A stretch of DNA of 40,542 nucleotides, taken from G020354085 sp964629975. GTDB lineage: Bacteria > Pseudomonadota > Gammaproteobacteria > Acidiferrobacterales > Sulfurifustaceae. The stretch is taken from positions 1 through 40,542 of the forward strand of contig CAZVUN010000011.1 of assembly GCA_964629975.1 (NCBI GenBank). The letters are read 5' to 3'. Below are positions 1-8,502 of this stretch, piece by piece (position 1 is the first letter of the stretch; every line of letters begins with the position of its first letter). The notes beneath the pieces were generated by a model that searched no databases, had not been told where the DNA came from, and worked only from the letters and a program-made list of their open reading frames with translations. The position numbers were made by a program, and so were the translations under genes.

Positions 1-34
1 GGCGTGCGCGCCGCGCCGTGGAGGGCCCGCGCCG

Positions 35-649
35 TTACGGCGTGTCCTGGCGCGGGCGGGCGGCGGCGTGCGCGTAGGCGAGCAGTGCGAGCCCGCTGAG
101 CACCAGCAGCACCTGGGCGGGGACGAACCACGCTTCGAGGCGCGTATAGAGCGCGGTCCAGTCGAGCCAGGGTTGCGCCGCCGGTGTGAGCGCCCGTCCC
201 CGCAGCCAGATGTCGAGCGCCCAGCCCGGCGCCGTGCAACAGGCCGCCACGCGCACGTAGGCGAGGGCGAGCGCGACCAGCAGGCTGCCTGCCAGTGCGC
301 GCGGTGCGTGTCGCCCGGCGGTCGCGATCGTCGCGGCGTAGATCGATGTGGCCGCGAGCACGGCCGCCGGCAGCGCATACAGATGCGCCTCCCACACCCG
401 CAGGCCGGAGCCGGCCTCCACGTAGGCCACGACCGCGAGTGGCAGCGTGAACAGCAGCCGCAGGGCAGCCGCCGGGTTGGAGGCCAGCAGCCCGGTGAAC
501 AGCGGTGCGGCATTGGCGGCCGGCATCTCCCAGGTGTTGGGCCACTGACCGTACAGCAGCATCAGACCCAGGGCAGGTGCCGCCAGCAGCACGAGCATGA
601 GCGCCAGGGCGGCAGCGGCACGCGGCAGCGGCGGGCGGTTGTGCGGCAT
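35..649 (-). CDS. Unknown integral membrane protein
   Basis: This encodes about 204 residues beginning at the ATG at 649 (MPHNRPP). A longer reading from a TTG at 688 is possible but has no advantage. Hydrophobic stretches near residues 12-34, 65-80, 90-110, 115-135 and 175-195 suggest four to five membrane helices. A CC pair sits near residue 136 in a loop before a tryptophan-rich segment. I do not recognise the family and assign no function. A CTATAGTT motif just upstream on this strand (688-694) could hold the -10 box. The gene runs off towards the left edge and its operon partners, if any, lie outside the window. The next gene is divergent. Confidence 0.6.
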   Translation of the reverse strand: MPHNRPPLPRAAAALALMLVLLAAPALGLMLLYGQWPNTWEMPAANAAPLFTGLLASNPAAALRLLFTLPLAVVAYVEAGSGLRVWEAHLYALPAAVLAATSIYAATIATAGRHAPRALAGSLLVALALAYVRVAACCTAPGWALDIWLRGRALTPAAQPWLDWTALYTRLEAWFVPAQVLLVLSGLALLAYAHAAARPRQDTP

Positions 650-687
650 GGCGGAGGCGGGTGCGAGCGTAACGGACGACTGCCTCA

Positions 688-693
688 ACTATA
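688..693 (-). promoter_or_regulatory. Candidate -10 box (TATAGT)
   Basis: TATAGT reads on the minus strand about 38 nt upstream of the ATG at 649. No convincing -35 box is seen at 16-18 bp. The same CTATAGTT octamer precedes two other minus-strand genes in the window (near 3771 and 12054), which is the main support. Confidence 0.3.
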
Positions 694-786
694 GACGCCG
701 CCCGGCGGGTCCGTGGCCGCCGGCGCCGCATTGACGTGCGCGGCGCATTCGACGAACCTAGCGGCGCGCAGCGCCCGCCGCGCGCC

Positions 787-810
787 GATCCCCCGACCCC
801 CCGACCCCCC
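787..810 (+). repeat. 8-bp tandem repeat before the mutarotase ribosome binding site
   Basis: Three consecutive 8-bp units (GATCCCCC, GACCCCCC, GACCCCCC) end directly at the GGAG of the ribosome binding site (811-814) of the gene starting at 822. The second and third copies are identical and the first differs by one base. Such a run is prone to slippage and would alter promoter-to-RBS spacing, not the reading frame. Confidence 0.6.
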
Positions 811-821
811 GGAGCCCCCGC

Positions 822-1721
822 ATGAGCACCCCCGACCTCGCGCAACTGAACGACACCTACGGCATCGCCCATCAGCTGCGCTTTGCCAGCGGGCCCGCCG
901 GCCTGGTGCTGGCGCAGGTGGCGAACAGCCATGCAACCGCGACCATCGCGTTGCAGGGCGCGCATGTGATGACCTGGGCGCCGGTGATCTGGTTGTCACC
1001 CGTGGCCAAGCTCGCACCGGGCAAGTCGATCCGCGGCGGCGTGCCGATCTGCTGGCCGTGGTTCGGACCGCATGCCAGCGACCCCAAGCTGCCCGGGCAC
1101 GGCTTCGCCCGCACCGTGCCGTGGGCGGTGATCGCCACGCGTGCACTGCGCGACGGGCGCACGCAGCTCGTGCTGCGCCTGACCGAGAGCGACGCCACGC
1201 GCGCGCAGTGGCCGCACGCCACACCGGTCGAGGCGCACATCACCGTGGGCGCGGCGCTCGAGATCGAGCTCGTCACGCACAACGCCGGCAGTGTCCCGGT
1301 CACCGTCGGCGACGCCCTGCACACCTATTTCGCGGTGAGCGACGTGCGGCGCGTTGCAGTGCACGGGCTCGGCGGCTGCACCTACCTTGACAAGGTCGAC
1401 GGTGGCCAGCGCAAGCAGCAGCGCGGGGCGGTAACGATCGGTTCCGAGGTCGATCGCATCTACTTCGACGCGGGCGCCGATTGCCTGATCGACGACCCGG
1501 GCCTCAACCGGCGCATCCGCATCGCCAAGCGCGGCAGCCACTCGACCGTGGTGTGGAATCCGTGGGTCGAAAAGGCGGCGAAGATGGGCGACTTCGGGCC
1601 GGGTGGATACCTTAATATGCTGTGCGTGGAGAGCGCCAACGCCGCGGACGACGTCGTCAGCATCGCGCCGGGCGGCACGCACCGCCTGGCGGTGCGCTAC
1701 CGCGTCGAGCCGCGGCGCTGA
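822..1721 (+). CDS. D-hexose-6-phosphate mutarotase (YeaD family aldose-1-epimerase)
   Basis: 299 residues, the usual length for the YeaD/apospory-associated-C branch of the galactose mutarotase fold, which interconverts alpha and beta anomers of glucose-6-phosphate in the cytosol. Seen in the protein: GGVPICWPWFG at about residue 69, HGFAR at about 91 (the first catalytic-type His), DALHTYF at about 165 (second His) and NPWVEKA near 245. The start at 822 has GGAG seven bases upstream, within a C-rich tandem repeat. It converges with, and directly abuts, the stop codon of the next minus-strand gene (TGA 1719-1721, TAG 1722-1724 reversed). No sugar pathway partner is adjacent. Confidence 0.9.
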   Translation: MSTPDLAQLNDTYGIAHQLRFASGPAGLVLAQVANSHATATIALQGAHVMTWAPVIWLSPVAKLAPGKSIRGGVPICWPWFGPHASDPKLPGHGFARTVPWAVIATRALRDGRTQLVLRLTESDATRAQWPHATPVEAHITVGAALEIELVTHNAGSVPVTVGDALHTYFAVSDVRRVAVHGLGGCTYLDKVDGGQRKQQRGAVTIGSEVDRIYFDAGADCLIDDPGLNRRIRIAKRGSHSTVVWNPWVEKAAKMGDFGPGGYLNMLCVESANAADDVVSIAPGGTHRLAVRYRVEPRR

Positions 1722-2716
1722 CTACTCGGTCGGGTCGGGGCTGAGCTCGATGTAGAAGGTCGACACCGAGTCCTCTTTCGATTGCGCCGGCTGCGGTTGG
1801 CTGCGCCGCAGCATGGCCTCGACCAGCGCCGCCTGGATCGCGCCGTCATCGACGATCTCCGGGTAGAGCCGATACTGCGTCTCGACCACGAAGGGTTGCG
1901 CCCGTGCGGCCTGCTCGAAGGCGCGGCGCTCGGCCGGCGCAAGGTCCGGCAGCACCAGCAGCCACGGCGCCTGCCAGGCATGGAAGTCCGCGATCAGCTG
2001 GCGGTGCGCCGCGTCCTGCCCGGTATCGGACAGGAACAGGCGCGGGAAGGCCGCCGCGTCGAGCGTGCGCGCCTCGAGCGCCGCCGCGAGATTGATGCCC
2101 TTGAGACCGACACCGTGGCGCTGCGGCGTGCGCCGGAACCACTGCGCGGCCGGCCGCTCGCCGGCGCGCGCATTGATGTAGCGCGTCAGGTAATCACCGG
2201 CACTTTCGTCGGCGCGCACCTCCGCGCCGCGCCGAGCGCGGTGAGCGCCGGGCTGGTGAAGCGCTCGCGCGCCGCCATACCGGCGCGCCAGTCGATCAGT
2301 GCATCGAGCTCGATCTGCCGTTCCTCGATCACGCTGTGCAGGAGCGCAAGCGGCTGTGCGTCGGCATCGAGCAGCCACAGTTCGAAATGATCCCGGAACG
2401 GAAACGGCACCTGCGCGTGCAGGCGCGCGAGCTGCGCGTACACCACCGCACCCATCGCCTCCATGCGCCGGAAGTCCTCGGAGGGATAGAGCGGCCCGCG
2501 CTTGAGGCCCTTGGCCGGCGACCAGCTGCCGTAGCGGATGTCGCTGATCTGGGTGCGGCGCATGGCGGGGACACCGGCGAGCAGCTGGTCGTTGGCGACA
2601 TAGATGTCCCAGTGCAATCCATCGAGCGTGACGGCCTCCGCCGCCTGGTAGCGCACGGTGTGCATGGCGCCGCGAAACGGGTTGAGCAGGCGCTGGGCGT
2701 AGCAGTCGATATGCAT
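1722..2716 (-). pseudogene. Frameshifted conserved protein of unknown function (about 331 residues if repaired)
   Basis: The protein starts at 2716 (MHIDCYAQRLLNPF) and reads well to about 2225 (FTSPALTALGAARR). It then drifts to a stop at 2186, while a coherent continuation (EVRADESAGDYLTRYIN onward to SPDPTE) lies in another frame ending at 1722. The span is 995 bp, one base short of a whole number of codons, so a single-base loss in the GC-dinucleotide run around 2215-2240 explains it. Both halves have high third-position GC and protein-like composition. It could be a recent mutation, a sequencing error in a GCGCGGCGCGG run, or a -1 frameshift. I do not recognise the family. No membrane segment or signal peptide is evident. 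It may be co-transcribed with the gene at 2831-3688. Confidence 0.7.
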
Positions 2717-2830
2717 GGGATCACTCTACGGCAGGCGCCCGGGGTTCGCCAGTTCGAGGCAAAAGGAGGCGAGGCGCAGGGCCTGTTCTCGGCAGGTGGT
2801 CGGGCGCGGCGCGAGGGCAGTCGGGGGCAG

Positions 2831-3688
2831 TCAGGGTCCGGCCAGGCGTTTCTTGAGCTCCACGACGTAGCCATCGAGCGCGCGCAGCTCCTCCTCGCCG
2901 ATGCGCGTGAAGGACTGGAACCCGGTGGCGCCGAAGAATTGCTCGCCGCGCGGGTCGGCGCCGGCGAACGCCAGCAACAGCCGCCTGACCTCGGCGGCCT
3001 CGGCCTGCGGGACCTGCGGACCCGCGAGGAACATGATGTGCGAGATCGGCCGGGACGTCGCCAGCGTGGTGAGGCGGGCGCGGATGTCCTGCGGCATCTG
3101 GTTGAGCGCGGTGGCGACCGTGACGGCCGCCGCGGCTTCGCCGTTGCGCAGGGCGATCACCGCCGAGCTGAACGAGGGCATGGCGCGCACCGTCACGTCG
3201 CGATCCGGTTGCAGGCCGTGCGCGCGCAGCAGCTCGATGCCCAGCATGCTCGCCACCGCCAGGCGGTCCGGCGTGGTGACCACCTGGTTGCGCAGATCGG
3301 CGATGCGCTTGGCGCCCGTCCCGGCCTCGGTCACGAGCAGCGCCTGCAGGTCGCGCTGCACGCGCACCAGCGGCCGGTAGCCGGCCTCGGTCTGGGCAAG
3401 GCGCGCGAAGTGCGGTGCCGTGACGACGTAGTGGTATTCCCGGCGCTGGGTACGCTCGATGTAGGTGCGGTAATCGGGGGCGGTGACCAGCACCACCGGG
3501 CGCTTGAGGTGCTCTTGCAGGTAGGAGCGCAACGGCTGGTAGGTCGCGAGGGTGGAGCGGGCGCTCAGGGTCGGGAGGAGGCCAATCTCGATCGTCTCCG
3601 GCGCCGCCGCCGTCGCGGCAAGGGGGATGGCCAGGAGCAGGCTGATTCCCAGCAGCTGGCACAGCGGTTGTGACGACCTTCGGTTCAT
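2831..3688 (-). CDS. PhnD-like periplasmic substrate-binding protein
   Basis: 285 residues from the ATG at 3688, which has a GGGGGGA ribosome site five bases upstream; an in-frame TTG at 3766 is rejected because it would bury the signal peptide. Residues 1-28 are a Sec signal peptide ending ATAAA. The mature part has the PhnD/SsuA type-2 periplasmic fold signature: GLLPTLSARSTLATYQPLRSYL, then YVVTAPHFARLAQ, DLRNQVVTTPDRLAVASM and a C-terminal FGATGFQSFTRIGEEELRALDGY. Family members bind phosphonate, phosphite or related anions. There is no adjacent ATPase or permease, so this is probably a sensor-type or orphan binding protein. It is divergent from the GGDEF/EAL gene at 3947. Confidence 0.8.
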   Translation of the reverse strand: MNRRSSQPLCQLLGISLLLAIPLAATAAAPETIEIGLLPTLSARSTLATYQPLRSYLQEHLKRPVVLVTAPDYRTYIERTQRREYHYVVTAPHFARLAQTEAGYRPLVRVQRDLQALLVTEAGTGAKRIADLRNQVVTTPDRLAVASMLGIELLRAHGLQPDRDVTVRAMPSFSSAVIALRNGEAAAAVTVATALNQMPQDIRARLTTLATSRPISHIMFLAGPQVPQAEAAEVRRLLLAFAGADPRGEQFFGATGFQSFTRIGEEELRALDGYVVELKKRLAGP

Positions 3689-3765
3689 GCCTGTCCCCCC
3701 TGCACGGGCAGCGTGCCACCCGCTACCGCCCCGCCGCCCGCACGGCTGCTCTTGCGGATAGTTCA

Positions 3766-3771
3766 ACTATA
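3766..3771 (-). promoter_or_regulatory. Candidate -10 box for the PhnD-like gene
   Basis: TATAGT on the minus strand, inside CTATAGTTGAAC, lies about 78 nt upstream of the ATG at 3688. The sequence further upstream is GC-only and offers no clear -35 box. It is the second of three copies of this octamer before minus-strand genes. Confidence 0.3.
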
Positions 3772-3801
3772 GTCGGCGCCGCGCCGCCGCGCGGGTGGTG
3801 C

Positions 3802-3829
3802 TTGTCCTGCGGGGGGTCGCGGTCATAAG
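3802..3829 (+). promoter_or_regulatory. Candidate sigma-70 promoter of the GGDEF/EAL gene
   Basis: TTGTCC (3802-3807) and CATAAG (3824-3829) are separated by 16 bp. Each matches four of six consensus bases. The start codon lies about 115 bp downstream. The match is weak and rests on position in a 258-bp divergent intergenic region. Confidence 0.25.
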
Positions 3830-3946
3830 CTGCCCGGGCCAAAAGACACCATCTCGCCTGGCGATGCCGGCCGACCACGACCCCCACATGCCTTCCCCCG
3901 CGGCGCTCAGGCGACGGCGCGGTCTGCCCGGCGGGATGCGCGCGCC

Positions 3947-6367
3947 ATGAGCGCCTGGTCCCCGAGCCGGTCGCTGCGCCTGAAGCTGGTGCTGGCCAGC
4001 GTAGTGATCGAGATCGTGCTGCTGACCCTGCTGGTCATCAACAGCGCGCGCCTGATCGAGGCGAACCTGATCGAACAGGCGCGGCTGCGCGTCGATGAGC
4101 TCAGCATCCTGCTCAACGCCGCGCTCGCCGGGCCGCTCGCCGAACGCGATCTCGCCACCCTGCAGGACATCCTGCGCGAGAGCGAGCGGCGCGACGGCAT
4201 CACCTACCTGGTGCTGCTCGACAACCGCGGGCGGGTGGTGGCGAGCACCGGCTGGGACCTGCGCCAGCCCCTGCCGCCCCTCGACACCGACATCGCCGAC
4301 AACGACCCGGACAGCGTCGATCGCTTCGACACGCAGACGCCGATCGTGCTCGCCGGGCAGCGCTATGGCAGCCTGCGCTTCGGCGTGTCGACCGCCTTTC
4401 TCACCCGGGCGCGCGCCACGCTGCTCGAGCAGAGCATTGCGATCGCGAGCGCCGAGGTGATCCTGTCGATCGTGCTGCTCGCGCTGGTCGGCTTCTGGCT
4501 CACGCGCCACCTGATGCTCCTCAGCCAGGCGACCGCGCAGGTCGCCGCCGGCAACTTCGACATGCGCCTGCCGGTCGTGACGCGCGACGAGGTCGGTCAG
4601 CTGACCGCCGCGTTCAACGCCATGTCGGCGGCGGTGCAGGACCGGGTGAACGCGCTGCACGCAGCGCAAGAGCGCCAACGGCAGCTTGCGCTGCAGGCGC
4701 AGCAGGAGCAGGCGCGCCTCGATTCGCTGCTCGCGGCCATGAACGTCGGCATCCTGTTCGAGGACGTCGGCAACCGCGTGCTGTACGTCAACCCGGCGTT
4801 CCGGCGGATTTGGCTGATCCCGGAGACGGTCGACCTGATCGGCCAGCAGACCACGGAGGTGCTGCGCTACTCGGCCAACGTGCTGGCGCGTCCCGATCAT
4901 TTCTCGCGCCACATCCTGCAGGTGCTCGCCTCGCACGAGGTGAGCGAGACCTTCGAGATCGTGATGGCCGACGGGCGCGTGGTGACGCAGCTGTCCTACC
5001 CGGTGCAGGACGCGGAGCGGCGCTTCATCGGGCGGCTGTGGGTGTACGAGGACGTCACACGCGAGCGGCAGACCGCCGAGCAGCTCATCTATCTCGCCGA
5101 GCGCGATTCGCTCACCGGCCTGTACAACCGCCACCGCTTCCAGGAGGAGCTCGGGCGTACGCTCGCCGATCTCGAACGCCACGACACGCACGGCGCATTG
5201 CTGTTCTTCGACATCGACGAGTTCAAGTACGTGAACGACACCTTCGGCCATCGCGCCGGCGACGCGATGCTGATCCGGGTGGCCGGGGCAGTGGGGGCGC
5301 TGGTGCGCCGCAACGAGATCCTCGCGCGCCTGGGGGGTGATGAGTTCGCGGTCTTGCTGCCGGGGGCGCGCGAGGCCGAGGCGGTGCAGCTCGCCGAGCG
5401 CATCATCCGCGGTGTCGCGCAGATCCCGTTCCGTTTCGAGGGCCAGAACCTGCGCCTGACCGCGAGCCTCGGCATCGCGCTCTTCCCGCAGCACGGGCGC
5501 AGCGCCGAGGAGCTGGTGGCGCGCGCCGATGCCGCCATGTACCAGGCGAAGGAATCCGGCAAGAACGCCTGGCGCATCTATCGTCCCGACCTCGATGCCT
5601 CGCGCGAGATGCTGAGCCGAATGTCGTGGAAGGAACGCATCGACAAGGCGCTCGAGAAGAACCTGCTGTGCCTGCATTTCCAGGGCGTGTATCGCGCGCG
5701 CGATGGCGTGCTGCAGCACCTCGAGGTGCTGGTGCGCATGCTGGACGAGGCCAATCCCGGGCAGCTCATCATGCCCGGGCATTTCATCCCCTATGCCGAG
5801 CGCTCCGGCAAGATCGTCGACATCGACCGCTGGGTGATCCGCGAGAGCGTGCGCCTGCTCGCTACCTCGCCGCGCGTGCCGCCGCTTGCGGTGAACATCT
5901 CCGGGCGTTCGTTCGACCAGCCGACGCTGCCGCAGTACATCGCCGAGCAGCTTGCCGAGTTCAAGGTCGCCCCCGCGCGCCTGATGGTGGAGCTGACCGA
6001 GACCTCGGCCGTGACCGACCTGCACGATGCCCAGCGCTTCATCGAGGCGCTGCGCCAGACCGGCTGCCCGGTGTGCCTCGATGACTTTGGCAGCGGGTTT
6101 TCGTCGTTCGCCTATCTCAAGCACCTCAACGCGGACGTGCTCAAGATCGACGGCCTGTTCGTGCGCGACCTGCCCAACGACCGTGACAACCAGGTGTTCG
6201 TCAAATCGATCGTGGACGTGGCGCGCGGCATGCACAAGGCGACCATCGCCGAATTCGTCGAAGACGCCGACACGCTCGCCATGGTCAAGCGCTTCGAGGT
6301 CGACATGGTGCAGGGCTATCACCTCGACATGCCGCGCGCGAACCATCCGGCGCTCGCCGGTGCCTGA
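3947..6367 (+). CDS. Membrane-bound sensory diguanylate cyclase/phosphodiesterase (HAMP-PAS-GGDEF-EAL)
   Basis: 806 residues that make or break cyclic-di-GMP in response to an extracytoplasmic signal. Order: membrane helix about 12-34; periplasmic domain about 35-160; second helix about 165-187; HAMP about 184-237; a Gln/Arg-rich coiled coil 236-260; PAS about 262-372; GGDEF about 380-545 with intact GGDEF (463-467) and DSLTGLYNR; EAL about 560-800. In the EAL domain the motif reads EVL (593-595), but N650, ELTET, DDFG (D712, D713), K733, AEFVE and QGY (789-791) are all kept, so hydrolysis is plausible. The inhibitory RxxD site before GGDEF reads R454-R-N-E457, so product feedback may be weak. 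It is divergent from the PhnD-like binding protein. Confidence 0.93.
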   Translation: MSAWSPSRSLRLKLVLASVVIEIVLLTLLVINSARLIEANLIEQARLRVDELSILLNAALAGPLAERDLATLQDILRESERRDGITYLVLLDNRGRVVASTGWDLRQPLPPLDTDIADNDPDSVDRFDTQTPIVLAGQRYGSLRFGVSTAFLTRARATLLEQSIAIASAEVILSIVLLALVGFWLTRHLMLLSQATAQVAAGNFDMRLPVVTRDEVGQLTAAFNAMSAAVQDRVNALHAAQERQRQLALQAQQEQARLDSLLAAMNVGILFEDVGNRVLYVNPAFRRIWLIPETVDLIGQQTTEVLRYSANVLARPDHFSRHILQVLASHEVSETFEIVMADGRVVTQLSYPVQDAERRFIGRLWVYEDVTRERQTAEQLIYLAERDSLTGLYNRHRFQEELGRTLADLERHDTHGALLFFDIDEFKYVNDTFGHRAGDAMLIRVAGAVGALVRRNEILARLGGDEFAVLLPGAREAEAVQLAERIIRGVAQIPFRFEGQNLRLTASLGIALFPQHGRSAEELVARADAAMYQAKESGKNAWRIYRPDLDASREMLSRMSWKERIDKALEKNLLCLHFQGVYRARDGVLQHLEVLVRMLDEANPGQLIMPGHFIPYAERSGKIVDIDRWVIRESVRLLATSPRVPPLAVNISGRSFDQPTLPQYIAEQLAEFKVAPARLMVELTETSAVTDLHDAQRFIEALRQTGCPVCLDDFGSGFSSFAYLKHLNADVLKIDGLFVRDLPNDRDNQVFVKSIVDVARGMHKATIAEFVEDADTLAMVKRFEVDMVQGYHLDMPRANHPALAGA

Positions 6368-6380
6368 ACGCGGCGCGGCT

Positions 6381-6408
6381 TTGCGCGGGCCCTGCGCGCC
6401 GCTATGAT
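6381..6408 (+). promoter_or_regulatory. Likely sigma-70 promoter of nhaA
   Basis: TTGCGC (6381-6386), a 16-bp spacer and TATGAT (6403-6408) lie in the 68-bp gap before the start codon at 6436, predicting a start site near 6415 and a leader of about 21 nt. Confidence 0.45.
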
Positions 6409-6435
6409 CGGCGGGCCTGTCACGCCGCCCGCCCG

Positions 6436-7638
6436 ATGAACAAGCTCGAAGACATGCTGATCGCATCGCTGCGCAATTTTCTGCGGCTCGAGTCCGCGGC
6501 CGGCATCCTGCTGGTCGCGGCGGCGCTCGCCGCCATGCTGCTGGAAAACTCCCCGCTCGCGCCGCACTATGCCGGTCTTTTCGACACGCCGGTGGCGGTG
6601 CGCATCGGCGCCTTCGAGATCGCCAAGCCGCTGCTGCTGTGGATCAACGACGGGTTGATGGCGGTGTTCTTCTTCCTGGTCGGGCTCGAGCTCAAACGCG
6701 AGGTGCTGGAGGGCGAGCTGTCGACACCCGCACAGGCGGTGCTGCCGGCGCTCGCGGCGCTTGGCGGCATGGCGGTGCCGTCGCTCATCTATGCCGTGCT
6801 CAACCGGCACGATGCGGTGGCGCTCAACGGCTGGGCCATTCCGGCCGCCACCGATATCGCCTTCGCGCTCGGCGTACTGTTGTTGCTCGGCAAGCGGGTG
6901 CCGGTCGCGCTCAAGGTCTTCCTCATGACGCTCGCCGTGCTCGACGATCTCGGGGCGATCGTCATCATCGCGATCTTCTACACCGCCGACCTGTCGCTTG
7001 CCTCACTCACCGTCGCCGGCACGGCGCTCGTGCTGCTCATCGCCATGAACCGGCGCGGTGTCACGAACATCGCCGCCTACCTCCTGGTGGGGCTGGTGAT
7101 GTGGGCATCGGTGCTCAAGTCCGGCGTGCACGCAACCCTGGCCGGGGTGGCGCTCGCGCTGGTCATCCCGCTGCGCGATCCGCGTGCGCCCGGGCGTTCG
7201 CCGCTGCGCAGCCTGGAGCATGACCTGCACCCGCCCGTGGCCTACGGCATCCTGCCGCTGTTCGCCTTTGCCAACGCCGGCGTGTCGCTCGAAGGCGTGA
7301 GCCTGGCGTCGCTGCTGGCACCGGTGCCGCTCGGCATCGCCGCCGGGCTGTTCGTCGGCAAACAGCTCGGCGTGTTCGGCGCCGCCTGGCTCGCGATCCG
7401 GCTCGGCGTGGCGCGACTGCCGGCGGGGGTGACCTGGGCGCAGCTCTACGGCACCGCCATGCTGTGCGGCATCGGCTTCACCATGAGCCTGTTCATCGGC
7501 TCGCTCGCCTTCGAGCGTGCCGGTCAGCAGCACGCCGCGGCGGTACGCCTCGGCATCCTGGCCGGTTCGCTGCTGTCGGCGCTGTGCGGCTACGCGCTGC
7601 TGCGCGCGGCACTGCGCCGCGCGCCGCCGCCGGCTTGA
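6436..7638 (+). CDS. nhaA: Na+/H+ antiporter NhaA
   Basis: 400 residues, close to the usual 380-400. NhaA exchanges cytoplasmic Na+ (or Li+) for external protons across the inner membrane, giving salt and alkaline-pH tolerance. Diagnostic segments are all present: ESAAGILLVAAALAAM in helix 1, VFFFLVGLELKRE around residue 77, the unwound-helix ATDIAFALG around 137, and LAVLDDLGAI around 170 with the paired Asp residues that bind the cation. A late helix carries GIGFTMSLFIGSLAF. The start at 6436 follows a short leader from a probable promoter. It stands alone; a hairpin follows the stop. Confidence 0.96.
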   Translation: MNKLEDMLIASLRNFLRLESAAGILLVAAALAAMLLENSPLAPHYAGLFDTPVAVRIGAFEIAKPLLLWINDGLMAVFFFLVGLELKREVLEGELSTPAQAVLPALAALGGMAVPSLIYAVLNRHDAVALNGWAIPAATDIAFALGVLLLLGKRVPVALKVFLMTLAVLDDLGAIVIIAIFYTADLSLASLTVAGTALVLLIAMNRRGVTNIAAYLLVGLVMWASVLKSGVHATLAGVALALVIPLRDPRAPGRSPLRSLEHDLHPPVAYGILPLFAFANAGVSLEGVSLASLLAPVPLGIAAGLFVGKQLGVFGAAWLAIRLGVARLPAGVTWAQLYGTAMLCGIGFTMSLFIGSLAFERAGQQHAAAVRLGILAGSLLSALCGYALLRAALRRAPPPA

Positions 7639-7647
7639 TGTCGACCG

Positions 7648-7670
7648 GGCGCGCAGGCACAATGCGCGCC
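7648..7670 (+). terminator. Candidate terminator hairpin after nhaA
   Basis: GGCGCGC (7648-7654) pairs with GCGCGCC (7664-7670) around a nine-base loop just after the nhaA stop. It is followed only by TTCCTC, so it is a weak intrinsic terminator at best. Confidence 0.35.
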
Positions 7671-7742
7671 TTCCTCGATCCCCCGCGCCGCGGCCGGGGC
7701 GAGCGACACGATTCCGATACCTGACTGATAGGGGAAAACGCA

Positions 7743-8390
7743 ATGCGACTGATTCTTCTGGGCGCCCCGGGCGCGGGCAAGGGCACGGTGGCCAAGATGC
7801 TGACCGCGCTTGACGGGTCGGTGCAGATCTCCACCGGTGACATCCTGCGCGGCGCCGTGCAGGCCGGCACCGAGCTCGGCAAGCAGGCCAAGGCCTACAT
7901 GGATCGCGGCGACCTGGTGCCCGATGATCTGATCCTCGGCATCATGGAAAAGCGCCTGCAGGAGCCGGACTGCCAGAAGGGCTTCCTGCTCGACGGCTTC
8001 CCGCGCACCATCCCGCAGGCCGAGGCGTTGAAGGGCATGCTCGCCAGGCTCAACATCAAGCTCGACATGGCGGTCAATCTCGATGTGCCGCGCCAGGTGA
8101 TCCTCGACCGCCTGACCACCCGTCGCACCTGCTCGAACCCCACGTGCCAGGCGATCTACAACGTCAAGAGCATGCCGCCCAAGAAGGAGGGCGTGTGCGA
8201 CAAGTGCGGCAGCCCGGTGGTGCAGCGTGCCGACGAGACCGAAGAGGCGATCAGCAAGCGCCTCGACACCTACAACGAGAAGACCGCGCCGCTCATCGGC
8301 TTCTACGAAAAGGAAGGCATACTGATGAACGTGAACGCCACCTCGAGCGAGGCGGTGGTCAACAGCATCCGGCAGAAGCTCGGCAAGTAA
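7743..8390 (+). CDS. adk: Adenylate kinase
   Basis: 215 residues, matching the long-form bacterial enzyme that interconverts AMP + ATP and two ADP in the cytosol. GAPGAGKGT (residues 8-16) is the P-loop, STGDILR the AMP-binding segment, and DGFPRT around 84 the NMP-binding/catalytic signature. The LID domain carries four cysteines (CSNPTC and CDKCG, about 130-157), so it is the zinc-binding LID form, less common in enterobacteria than in other phyla. AGGGG lies upstream of the ATG at 7743. A perfect 13-bp hairpin after the stop isolates it from the next gene. Confidence 0.97.
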   Translation: MRLILLGAPGAGKGTVAKMLTALDGSVQISTGDILRGAVQAGTELGKQAKAYMDRGDLVPDDLILGIMEKRLQEPDCQKGFLLDGFPRTIPQAEALKGMLARLNIKLDMAVNLDVPRQVILDRLTTRRTCSNPTCQAIYNVKSMPPKKEGVCDKCGSPVVQRADETEEAISKRLDTYNEKTAPLIGFYEKEGILMNVNATSSEAVVNSIRQKLGK

Positions 8391-8410
8391 CCGGCGCGTT
8401 GTCGTACCCG

Positions 8411-8442
8411 GCGGGGTCGGGGAGGGTGCTCCCCGACCCCGC
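8411..8442 (+). terminator. Strong hairpin terminator after adk
   Basis: A perfect 13-bp stem (8411-8423 with 8430-8442) encloses the loop GGGTGC and begins 20 bp past the adk stop codon. It is followed by GGTGTTTCT, a poor U-tract, so it may rely partly on stem strength or also act as an mRNA 3'-end stabiliser. Confidence 0.75.
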
Positions 8443-8502
8443 GGTGTTTCTGCGCCGCGCCGCGTGGCATTCCACGCCTGCACGCGTATCATGGGTGGAG
8501 CG

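Noticed and set aside
2831..3766. Longer PhnD-like protein from a TTG at 3766
   Set aside because: It would place 26 Arg/Gly-rich residues before a standard signal peptide; the ATG at 3688 has its own ribosome site.
3767..6466. An 899-codon open frame on the minus strand opposite the GGDEF/EAL gene
   Set aside because: Its composition is dominated by Arg, His, Glu, Gln and Val, as expected from the antisense of a GC-rich gene, and the plus strand holds a clear multidomain protein.
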